NCBI GenBank assembly: GCA_013398955.1
Contig: VWPU01002169.1
Coordinates: 124,001-188,000 of the forward strand
DNA length: 64,000 nucleotides
DNA from: Callaeas wilsoni
Lineage: Eukaryota > Chordata > Aves > Passeriformes > Callaeidae
Reading direction: 5' to 3'
The position numbers were made by a program, and so were the translations under genes. Under the pieces are notes generated by a model that worked only from the letters and a program-made list of their open reading frames with translations, searched no databases and had not been told where the DNA came from. Positions 1 through 10,300 of this stretch are shown one piece after another. Numbering within the stretch: position 1 is the first letter of the stretch; every line of letters begins with the position of its first letter.

Positions 1-366
1 TGACACTTCCTGCTTGTACTGAGACCTCACTAGTCTCCATTGTGCTTGCCTGTAGTTACGGTCTGTTTGATCACAGCTGGGGATTGTAAAACCTTTGCAT
101 TCCTGCCCTTTACTGTGAGTAAAGAACTGCTTTTTGTGAAGCGTTCCATTGTGCAGTCCCATTCCAATTGAAAAATATTTTTATTGTTTTAACTTGAGGA
201 TGCAAAGAATGGCACAGAGGAGGATCAGCACTGATTCTGCTGTGAGCAGGAGTGACATACATGGTACGGTAGGAAAGACTGAGTGCTGAGCATGCAGTGA
301 GCTCTGCAGAGCTGCCTCCATTCAGTGCAGTGCAGGCTCTGTGTTTAAGCAGTTACTGAGGAAGGA

Positions 367-387
367 TTATTATTATTATTATTATTA
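367..387. repeat. (ATT)n microsatellite
   Basis: About seven tandem ATT units in otherwise AT-rich DNA. It is short enough to be polymorphic but has no other visible role. Confidence 0.9.
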
Positions 388-1006
388 TGAATTCTGCAAT
401 TTCTGTTCTGGATGAAAACAGATAAAAATAAAGAGCTCTTTTAAAATTAAGGCCTTGGGCCACAGGCCAATTTTCTTCCCCCTTAAGTGGTATTAAACTA
501 AGAGATACTTTAGATGCTGGGTATTGGGTGTTTGCAGTTTGTACCACTTAATCAATTTCATCTGGTTTTGGCAAGAGAGTTTAAGATGAACTGTTAAGCA
601 CTCAGGTCCTGACTCACTATTTGCACATAAAGATCAACTCTGAAGCACCTCTAAGGTATATGGCCAGGCATTTTGAACGTTTTTCTGGTGATCTGTGTTT
701 GTTTCCCAAATAAGATAAAAAGTATGGCCACTTTCATCCCTGGGATAAAGGTATTCAGACTGAGGAGTCAGGACATGCTGAGTGTAGGGCCAAGAGACAG
801 CTATCTTTCTCAGGGTTCGTGTGCTACTCAGGTGTTCTGCTGGCTTTCACTGTAATAAAGCACTTGTTCAGGAAAAGCTGTAAGTAGTTTTTAGGGGCTT
901 TTCAGTTTCGAAAGAATCAGGTTATCTCACCTGATGGGAAATAGGGTGTGGGGAGACATCACACAGTGGGATACTGAGAAAAGTGGAAGGGGAAGACAAG
1001 GCTTAC

Positions 1007-1048
1007 CTGTCCTCCCATGTCAGTGATTATGGCAATGGGAACCTCTAC
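1007..1048 (-). other. Splice-bounded 42-bp open segment, exon candidate
   Basis: Read on the - strand, a pyrimidine-containing stretch ending TTTGCTCAG is followed by exactly 14 codons (V E V P I A I I T D M G G Q) and then GGACAG|GTAAGC, a strong donor. Both ends are in phase 0, so an exon of this size would keep a reading frame. I do not recognise the peptide, and no neighbouring exon could be tied to it. Splice-like pairs this close together arise often by chance, so this is weak evidence for a gene. Confidence 0.15.
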
Positions 1049-3623
1049 CTGAGCAAAGCATAGCTCAGAAATTTAGGAACTATCCACATGCACCTTACTC
1101 TCCTGAACAAACCCTTTCCTAAAACCTGAACACTACAAGCAGAAATTCTATCCTGTCCTGTGTGGTATATACAGATTTTCATCAAGCTAGGGAGTTGACC
1201 AATGATCTCAGTGCTACCATCTACTTTCTTGTTAATTCCTGACAGACATATGTCTGTGTGTACTTGCAAAATTGTTAGAACATGATATTCTTAAGAGGAA
1301 AAAAAAAGTCAATGTCTAGAACTCACCCATTTACCAAATTAAATAGATTTATAAAGATTTTACATTTCTTTCCAGATGGCCAGCTCTGCTGTTGTTTAAG
1401 GCAGAATCTTTTCTGTACATTGACATTATAAAATTCTCTTGTTTTTCTCTGTGGCATAAAACTAAGTTTTCATAAGTAAAACTAACAAAAATTGAACATG
1501 TTATTCAAAGTACAAGTTTGCTGGTTCTATTGTAATATGTGTGTTTTAAAAGTATGTTCAAAGATGTGAATGCACATTTGAAAAACAATTTTTAAAAGAT
1601 TCATAATCTGTTACACTGAATTTTTGATCAAACAGATCTATTTGCTTTACAACTGAGTCATTTTAATGATTGGCATATTCAGCTATGAGAAAATTGTACC
1701 TATCAGAATGATCAGAAAAAGTACCAAATATTTAGAAAAATACCTAATTATAATCCTACTAGCTTTGAAATGAAACCATTCCAGGACAATCCCAACATCA
1801 ATAAAAATATCTCATTTAAAGCAGAAGCTGCAGCCATAAAATATTCATTATTATGTCATTAAAAGGCAGTTAAAATGTGCGTGTCTGGTGAAAACTCTTG
1901 AATTGTTTTGCTCGTTCGAATAGGAAGAGATAGTTTGCTGGGAGCCCTATGGTCAAATCCATACAGAAATTGTTTAAACATCCCATCAATACTGTTTAAT
2001 TATGATTAAATGTGCCCCAAATAAGCAAATGAGACTGAGAAACAGCAGCACAAGCACATCTTTGTGTTCTGCACTGATCCTCTGTGTTATTTAACACAAA
2101 ACATGTGGAGGTTTGTACATATTATAAAAGGTATTGTGGGCAATTCAGGGTTTGCAAAATAGGTTTTCCTCAGTATATCACAGATCTCTTTTTAACACCA
2201 CCCTTTTCAGGGCATCTGAGGATATTCAGCACTACCCAGGACCAGCCTGGGTGTCTTGATAAACAAATATGTGTTTGCTTCTAAAGTGGTGTTTAAAAAA
2301 AGTGCATTAATTAATGTCCTGATTGAACATCTGGATCTGTAAGCCTGAGTGTTGACCTTTGAATTTGTGCTTAACCTCATTCAGCTTTTTTTCCGATTTA
2401 AGATTGTTCTTCAGTACTTAACTGGGTTTCATTAGCTTATCCTGCAGATTACTAAATCCTCCCTACAGGCCATTAAGCACCCAGTTCTTGCTTTCATTGG
2501 TAAGGGCAGCAGGTTGTGGAGCTGAGAGTGCAGGCTGGGTTTAAACAGGTTTTTGGCGGTTTTGGTGTTGGCATTTAGTCTGCTAACAACTACTTTTCTC
2601 TGAAGTGTTACCAGACAAGCTGTCTTTAGGGGCTTTAGGTGTAGCCCACAGTTTAGTGACTATAGGTAAGTAGTAACAAATATGACAATTAATTATTTCT
2701 GCACAGCACTTGGTGCTCCTGCAGTGCCTCCGTGAGCAGAGGATTTACACTCCAGCAGCTGCAGCACAACAGAGGTGTCAGGTCTCATTCCTGATTTGTA
2801 GAGGAGTATGAACTGAGTATCAGTCCCTGGTAATTCCATCTGTATGAGGCTGCTGCTCTTGGGACAATTCAGCTTTGAGATCACAAGCCCGTACCTGCAG
2901 CACCGTAACACTATCAGTGCAAATATAATCACATCTTTCAATAGTATTAGGGCTGGCTGCATGTAGTAAATGACATTTCCATTAAAACACATGTCAATCT
3001 GCACACTAATATTTGAAAAAGCCTGTGTGTACACAACAGGCATTGATTTCACATAAAGTGCACCTCAGTTCAACATACCCCGGGGTTAACACTGAGACAC
3101 AGGGAATATGGCTATAAACCAGTTTCTTTAATGTTTTCTGCTTCTATAAAATACGTGTGTATTCTTTCTTAATTCTGTTTGGGCAAATAACTATCTGACT
3201 CTCCTAAGAAATTTACTGTGCGAGGTGCTGCTATAATTTTTTTCACATAAAATTGATATTTCAGTTAATGTGGAAGTTATGGCTAAAGAATTTCTGGAAA
3301 ATCAAAACAGAACACAAAGACCAAAACACCGCCCTACTAATGAGCAGTAAATCTATACATTTCAGGCATTTCTAATTCATTAATTAATTCATTAATCACA
3401 GATGCAACTGAGCTACAATGTCCTGGAAAGGGAATCGTCCTGGGAAGGATTCTGGCAGAGATTTTCCTCAGATGTTTTTCTTTCAAAACACCTTTGGTTT
3501 CCCACAGAACATCTCAGTTACAAAGATTTGTGGCTTTTGGTTTTTCCTGAGTGGTATCATGCTGTGCTTTGGTTGTGGTAGACACAAACGTGTAGAAAGA
3601 TTGGTCACAAAATAATTTTAAAT

Positions 3624-4012
3624 GGGAGCACAGATCTGATGAGCAGCGGCTGAAGGAGCTGGGGGAGTTTATCCTGGAGGAAAGGATAAACTTGTCCCCA
3701 GCTCCGTGACAGGAGCCTGGAGCCAGGTGGGGTCAGGCTTTACTCCCAGGGAACAAGCAATAGGATGAGAGGAAATGGCCTCTGGTTGTGCTGGAGTGGG
3801 GTGGGGTAAATGTGTGTAGACTGCATTGGGTATTAGGGAAAATTTCTTCCCCAAAGGATTGCCAAGCACTGGAACAGGCTGCCCAGGGCAGTGGGGGAGT
3901 CACCGTCCCTGGAGGCATTGAAAGGGACGTGAGTTAGTGGTGGATGTGGCAGTTCATGGTTGATTTGATGATCTTAGAGCTGTTTTCCAAACAAAATGGT
4001 TCTGTGCTTCTA
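3624..4012 (+). mobile_element. CR1 LINE, diverged 3' fragment
   Basis: The left end translates as EHRSDEQRLKELGEFILEER, which follows the C-terminal region of CR1 ORF2 (known family text: [14 protein letters not shown]). Downstream DNA matches the rest of that region, including a GGCTGCCCAGGGCAGTGG block and GGAGTCACCGTCCCTGGAGG. It ends in a decayed 3' tail (TTCCAAACAAAATGGTTCTG) where CR1 normally has TTCCAACC...GATTCTATG. Stops and indels break the frame throughout, so this is an old, inactive, 5'-truncated copy. The family assignment is firm; the subfamily is not known. Confidence 0.85.
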
Positions 4013-4122
4013 AGAACAACAATTGAAATGTTTTGAGATGGAATTCTTTCTCTTTACCATAATTATCTCTGCTATTGCTGCAGGCCAACAACTGTCCTGC
4101 AAAACTTTTAAAAATAGATTAA

Positions 4123-4172
4123 CAGTTGGACTCGATCTTTAAGATCTTTTTCAACCTAGATGATTCTATAAT
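4123..4172 (+). mobile_element. CR1 LINE, 3'-terminal 50-bp tail
   Basis: The stretch GTTGGACTCGATCTTTAAGA, then TCAACCTAGATGATTCTATA, is the extreme 3' end of a CR1 element on the + strand, ending in the GATTCTAT-type tail. It lies about 110 bp beyond the tail of the previous CR1 copy in the same orientation. It is therefore either a second very short insertion or a displaced part of the same locus. Confidence 0.65.
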
Positions 4173-7100
4173 TTCATTTTGTCATTAGTCATAAAGACCT
4201 GTCTTTGCAAGGTTCTGTGAAATTCAGTAAAATTCACAGATAACAGAGATAGAGGTCTCTCTTCTCTTTTGTAAACAATACAGTTGACAGAATCATACAG
4301 ATAACAGATATTGCCCTTAGCTACATTTTCTCTCATTTATATTATACAGTTTGTGACCCTACAATAGTTAGCAGGTTTTTGCCTAAAAAATTCTTTTGAA
4401 AGGGTGACAGTAGACTGAAAATCCCCTTAGCTGTCTTTAAGTAACAAAACGAATGACTGAAAAATATTTTAAAAAGTCTTTTCTTGGCTCTGCATTTCTG
4501 AGAGTGTATTTCTGCTATTTAACAGAAATCAAGAAACTCTGTCCTGGGTGTAGGTGATTGATCTATCACGATTCTTGTTTTCCATATAATATCACACTCT
4601 CACAGTTTGCAGAGGTTATTCCAGACTCTTTTGCCATCTCGTGCAAAAACTTACCTTAAGCATCAGGAAATAATTTACTTAATGGGAGAATAAGTTATTA
4701 CCCACTTCTCCAAAGGAGCTTTGGGCAATTCTGTGAACAATAAAACTGATCAGTGTGAAATCTATTAATTTTTCTTTTAATTCTAGAATATCACAGAATT
4801 CCTTAAAATGACACTTTGCTATGCGAATTGTCTTTAAAATTTTTTTAAAGTTTTTTGTGAACTACACACTATGCATTTTCCTTAATCCTTCCACAGACAC
4901 TGGATAAAACATTTTCAGACATGATTGTGGCTGCTCTTGGGGGGATACATTAGTGACAAATCAGAACTTGTAGGGGTAACATAGCCAGGAGCAGGGGCTG
5001 GAATACCTGTATTAAGCCCTTAAAAAAAGAACAGACTGAGTCTTGTCTGTGTACTTTGATATTGCCATGTTAAATGCGAGTTTAATTTTAGTTATTGACA
5101 GTACATCAGATGGTACTTCCTCTTTATGTGGAGCTTTAACAGCTTGTCCTGGAAAATGATGCAATGTTCCTGTGGGGTTTTGGTGTTTTCTTTTTTTTTT
5201 TTTGTTTTGTTTTAAAAAATGAGATGCAGGTGTTCTAAGAGCCTGTGGCAATTTGGAGAGGAACATGCAGGTGGAGTCTGCTTTGCACATGTTCCTGCTG
5301 TGTGCAGGGCTTGTTTACTGCTCAGCTGAACAAATTGCTGAGTGTCCTTCTGGAGGTCTCGAACAGTTTAGCAGAGAAATCAGAAATTATGTTGCAGGGA
5401 CTGTTGTTTTTCACCACGTGTGAAGTCAAACAAATAGTTTGTGAAGGGTCACTGCCTGCTGTTCCCACAGAACCCTGGGGGAAAATCCCTTCTGGCATTA
5501 TTTCCACAGAGGTCTGTGCTGTTTCCTACTCTGATCAAGATGAAGGACTTTTCTAAGTGCTTATACATTTGCTAATAATCAGTCTCCCTAATAGAGGTCT
5601 GCAGACTTTTCTTCCCTTTCATATCTGATTTGGTTGAACTGTTTACTTTGGGGTATTTTTATCTTCCCATTACTGTTCTGGTTTGTTGGTTTGTTGTTTT
5701 TTTTTTTTTTTTAATAAAGGAATGCCAGTCTCAGAGAGGTTAGAAACAAGTAAATTATACTGTGCTTCAGAGTCAGAACAGGAGTGATATCTGGTTCCGT
5801 AGTTTTGCTAAGCTTTATTCAACAACAGAGACACAATTTCAGGATCATACTGTCTGCAAATATTGAAATATTATGCTTTTTAGTTTTTTTAAACAAGGTA
5901 ACAACCGGAGTTATTTTGGTTGAATGTGACTAAGAGAAGAAAAAGCAATTTTCTCTTTTCTGTCCTTCTATACAGTTATTTTAACTATTTCCCCTAGAGA
6001 GTTACTTACATCTTCAAATTCCAGTACCCACAACTGACAATGTAGGTGTTATCCCAGGAACATATAATGTGGGACTCCTATCCTCAGGAGTTGACTGTGT
6101 AAATAAAACATGATGGCACTTTCTGTAAAATGGTGATTAGGCAGAGACACAATAAATGACTTTCCCGAGGTCACACTGTCAGTATGACAGATTTCAGTTT
6201 AGCAGAGTGATGTTTTACAGCATCTGCCCATCCTGTCATTCCCTAGTTAATGGACACGCTGATCTGTTGTATCAGCCAGGCTGTTATTGGAAAGGGAACC
6301 AGGAAAAAAGCAATTCAAGAAAACTCTCGTGTGTACAGCTACAGCATGTGTCTGGAGGATGTTTGAGCCCCAGCCTGAAGAGATTAGTCTGTGGGAAGCT
6401 CCAAAACCAAGAGAATAAAGGATGATATAGATTCCCCAGCCTGGAGCTGTGCAGTTGTGCTGACCTAATCAGTAACTTCAGTGTGTCTGCTGATCCTTGG
6501 TGACAGAAGGGCAGATGATCCATATGTCATCCCCTGACATCCATAACTCCAAGAATAACTGCACTAATAACAACCCTGCAAAGCTTTAGCCATGGCCAGG
6601 GGACTCGGGCTCATGGAGGTGTTGGAACTGGGCTGGGAGCTGGGTTCTGCAGGATCAGCCTCGCACTGCCTGCAAGGGCTGGAAAACAACCTGTGGGAAA
6701 AGTACACCTGTCATAGGAGAGATCAGCGGTCTGAATCTTTGCTTTGAAATAAACCAGCTGAATTCTGTTATTGTGATGTGAAAATCCACTGGGAGTGATC
6801 AGACATGAGGTCAGCCGGTCTGAAGGGTTTGTTACTGAGTTTAGCCATAGTAGACATCCTGCTGGAAGCTCTCTTGGGTAGGATGAGTGTGACAGAAAAG
6901 CTTGGATACTGCTTTAGAGGTGGCGAGTTTCAAAGGATTTGTTAGATTTATCTCAGAGGTGAGAGGTCTACAGTAAGAGCACAAGATAATAATTAACAGG
7001 CATAAAATGAAGTTAATGTACAGAGGTAAACACTATTGTGCAGCATAATGAGGAAGGGAATGATGAAGTTCTGTGGAACCTGGTAATTAAACCCTTGCTG

Positions 7101-9100
7101 GGGGGGGAGGATTTAGCCCCCACATCTGTGTACAGGGGATACAAGTCCTATCACATTTATTGGAATGCTTCAGAAATAACACGAGGAAGTGCTATTTTTT
7201 TCTCTTCTTCTTAAACAAGAAACAAACTTCTGCCCTGTGGTCCTTCTGCTAGACCTGAGAATGGTGCCAAAGAAGTGCCAATGACAGAGACTTTATTCCT
7301 AATTTCCAAGCAGGAGTGTTTATTGTCAGAGACTTTCCAGCCCATTTGGATGAAGAACAATCTCTCCAGATGGCCACACTCATTTGTTCAAGGGCTGGAA
7401 AGCAAATTCCTGTTCTTGAATGTTCCAGCCATATTGTAGATGTATTAATGAGATTAAAAGTAGTGCCTTGTTCAAGTCCTTAATTTCCCTTAAGGGTTTT
7501 GTTAGAACACAGACCAAGGCCTGGCTTTCCTGTTCAGCTCTTCTCTTTGTTGGTTGCTGCCACTGCTGTTACCCTCCCCCTCAAAACAGATGGTGTTGCT
7601 TTCCTTCTCTTTAGTCCAATTTGACCATTTTTGTTTATCATACAAACCTCTTGAGGCTTTTATTCAATGCCTAGGGAACTTTAAGTCTGATCCTGCAGTC
7701 TTACACAGTTCATGTATTAAAATTCAGATTAGGAAATGAATACATTTTGCTGTTTCATTTCATTTACCATTACTCTTTAATTTTACTATTTGCTGTTTTG
7801 TTCTGGTTGATACACCTTTCAAACAGGTTCTTCTGCTCTTAAAGCTTGTTCAAAATCAGGTTATCTTTCTTTTCCCCCAAAAAGAAATATTGGCATCATC
7901 ACAAAAGTATGGTATTTATGTATGAATGCCATTTTTATACCAGTTAATATGAAAATATATTGGCTTGCAAAAAATATGCGCTTAACCTAGGGCATATAGG
8001 TTTATTTCTTTTTTTGCTGAGTTTTCCAAGTGGAACATACTAACTAGCTGCTGGCTCAGTATGAAATATATACATGTGACATTCAACATTAGAGATGGGT
8101 GAAATACTTGTAGTAAAAGACTTATTCATTGCTCTAGGGAATCAAAGAATCAGAAAGAAATAGAAAGATAGTGAAATCTTTTACAAAAAGAAATAACAGG
8201 CCCCATTTTTGTGCGTGTATATCTGGCTGAGGAATAAATTCAGTCTCCGCTACAATCTAATATCCTTTATTTACGAATTTATGGGACTCCATATGGAAAA
8301 TAAAAGGCAGTTACAGATCAACAGGGAGAAATTGTGGGCACAAGAATTTCATTAAAAAGAAGTGCTTGCAACTTTTTTTTTGCTGCATTGTTAAAATAAA
8401 CATGAGCAGACCAGTTGTCTGAAGGAAGAGATCCACTCCCAAAGTGTTCTTGACTAAATGTTAATAATTCCTTTCCAATGGGAATCTTGAGAAATTTGTA
8501 TATTACAAAGTTGCCTCTGTTGCAGAAATTAGGATGAGATCTGGGAATGGAAGTGTTGAGATAGAAATATCTAGATGGAAATCAGAACAAATGCAAGAAG
8601 TCTGCTACTTCTGTGCACAAAGGAGGCTGAGAAGGTTCACAGACACTTGCACTTAAATTCATATTTAGAAATAGCTTTCTGCTTTTTCTTCATGTGCTTG
8701 TCTGTCCAACTATAATTATCCATCCTTCTTTTTCTCCAATTACATGCTGTATAATGTTTAGCAGCTATTCCAAGAAGCAGCTTATTCCTGTGTGACAAGA
8801 TTTAATTAAACTTCCACTGAAATAATTAGTGAGGGTATCTCAAAAGGCTTTTTAAAATCAATGCAGTACTGAGAACCAAATAGAGTTAACACTGTCATCA
8901 AAGATCAAAGTCACCAAAGAACGCGACTGAAAATTAAACCCCCAGCAACATTGTAATGAAGAAGCATACTGAAGCAGTTGTGATTTTCTGCCTCTTGGGT
9001 CCTACCTACAAATTGATTTGACATGGAAAATTTCCCTCAGGAAGCTTAAAAATAGTAAATTTCCATTAATTACATAGTAAAGAATGATCTTTCTATAATT
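4173..9100. other. Single-copy DNA, no recognised gene
   Basis: No gene or dispersed repeat is visible. Homopolymer runs occur at 5,191-5,203 (13 T), 5,697-5,712 (16 T) and 7,100-7,107 (8 G). Open frames of about 60-100 codons occur on both strands and overlap each other (for example 5,245-5,556 + against 5,012-5,290 and 5,322-5,507 -), which argues against real coding. Two near-copies of a CAGAGACTTT word lie around 7,285 and 7,330. Confidence 0.6.
5697..5712. repeat. Poly(T) run, 16 T
   Basis: A clean homopolymer preceded by TTTG/TTGG-rich sequence and followed by AATAAAGG. It could be the poly(A) tail of a retrocopy on the - strand, but the sequence to its right shows no recognisable gene copy and no flanking duplication was found. 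I call it a simple run. Confidence 0.8.
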
Positions 9101-10300
9101 TATAATCCATTAGGTAGTTGGTTTGGGGTTTTTTTGGTTGCCTCTTTCTCCCTTTATCTGGGTTTTCTGCTTTGCCAATGGAGACTGGCTGGAGGTTGGT
9201 TTGGGTGGTTGTGTTTTCTGTTGCACCGTGTAGCCGGAGGCACAGGGAAGGAGCTGAGCAGAGTAAAGTGTCCAAAACAGGAGATTCCTTGGGCTGACCA
9301 GAAAGCCCAGGCTGCAGGCACATTCTTGAGCATCTCAGATCTCAGCAGGCCGAGGCAGCAGCTTTTCCCAGTAATGCGTAGCCTCTTGTTTGCCTCCCTC
9401 AGGACACTCTGATCCCTTTGTGGGGGGTACTTTGTATGATGAACCAAATCCTCCCTCTGCCTGGGGACTGTGCCTATGTAAATTGAATCAGGGACTGATT
9501 GATTTTTGCAGGAGGTAGATGAAGGTGCCTTATTCAGCAACACGGGGTGCATTGCAGTTTCTGCCCTCGCTCCGTCCTGTGCTGAGCTGCTCGGGGTGGC
9601 TGGCACAGATCTGCAGAGCCGCAGGAATGAGTGGGGCACAGTTTGCTCTCCCCTTGCCCGGGCAGGAGAGATTGCTCCAGTGAAGGTAACCCTGCAGAAG
9701 GAAATGCTCAAGAACCTTCTCGTCTAGTCTGCATTATGGGTCTTTTCTTTTCTCAGGCATTGACATTTTATGCCTCCCTCTTTTATTTTTGAACACCATA
9801 ATAAGCAGTGAGCTTCTGGAGTTTATGGCTGTACAACACTACCTAGGCCATAAACTTGGCAAGATTTTAAACTGGCCTTTTATACATGTGCAAGGTTCTT
9901 CAGAGCTGCAGTATCAAGTGTGGAAAACATGAATTCGGCAAATGACGAAAAGCCTCAGGTCACAAGACAATGGCTCATGAGGGAGCACTTCCCTGCAGGT
10001 GGGGAGGCGTGACTGGCTGCTCTGCCCCGTCCCTGTGAGACTGCCAGAGAGGGTCAGGGCAAGGCAGCATCCTGAGGCAGCCTGGCTGCCCTGCGGGAGC
10101 ATCGGGGTGCTGTGACCTCCTCCTCCTTCCAGTGGTCCATTCAGTTTGTTGTGCTCCGGTGCCAGCGACTGATGGCAGGGATGGCTGCTGAATTTCCATA
10201 GTATTTATGACTGGAATCCTCTGATTTACACTGCCTGGTGCTAAGCAGTGCATCCCTGGGTAGAAATGTGATTAAAATATCAAGAGCTCAAAGAGGGAAG
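9100..10300. other. GC-richer patch with long overlapping frames, no recognised gene
   Basis: This patch is clearly GC-richer than its neighbours and holds the longest ATG frame of the window, 185 codons on the - strand (9,154-9,711). It also has overlapping + frames at 9,134-9,412 and 9,506-9,727 and - frames near 9,914-10,253. No domain, signal peptide or family pattern is visible in any of them. Open frames on both strands of the same GC-rich DNA are what low stop-codon density produces, so I do not call a gene. An exon-like segment is listed separately. Confidence 0.5.
9512..9685 (+). other. Splice-bounded 174-bp open segment, exon candidate
   Basis: The acceptor-like GATTGATTTTTGCAG is followed by 58 uninterrupted codons (starting E V D E G A L F S N) and then CCAGTGAAG|GTAACC, a reasonable donor. 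The length is a multiple of three, and the frame runs from one boundary to the other. The protein is not recognised. The opposite strand is open over the same region, so GC content alone could explain the lack of stops. A non-coding exon is an equally good reading. Confidence 0.18.

Larger units (their letters stand above)
1..3623. other. AT-rich single-copy DNA, no recognised gene
   Basis: I see no gene or dispersed repeat here. The stretch is AT-rich, most strongly at 1,300-2,050, where homeodomain-type TAATTA and ATTA words are frequent. The longest ATG frame is 119 codons on the - strand (2,693-3,052); it has no recognisable domain and no clear coding bias. A good donor-like site lies at 2,666 (TATAG then GTAAGTAG on +). 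An ATT microsatellite and a small splice-bounded segment on the - strand are listed separately. Confidence 0.6.

Noticed and set aside
60..170. TGTAAAACC and GTAAAGAACTGC run resembling an LTR end
   Set aside because: No TG...CA termini, target duplication or canonical AATAAA could be placed.
5697..5712. Poly(T) as the tail of a processed pseudogene
   Set aside because: No gene-like body to the right and no flanking duplication.
8143..8163. GAATCAAAGAATCAGAAAG, similar to the end of a - strand CR1 tail
   Set aside because: The sequence to its right does not continue into the CR1 3' untranslated pattern.
9154..9711. 185-codon ATG frame on the - strand, the longest of the window
   Set aside because: It lies in GC-rich DNA, overlaps open frames on the other strand, and has no domain, repeat or signal recognisable as a protein family.
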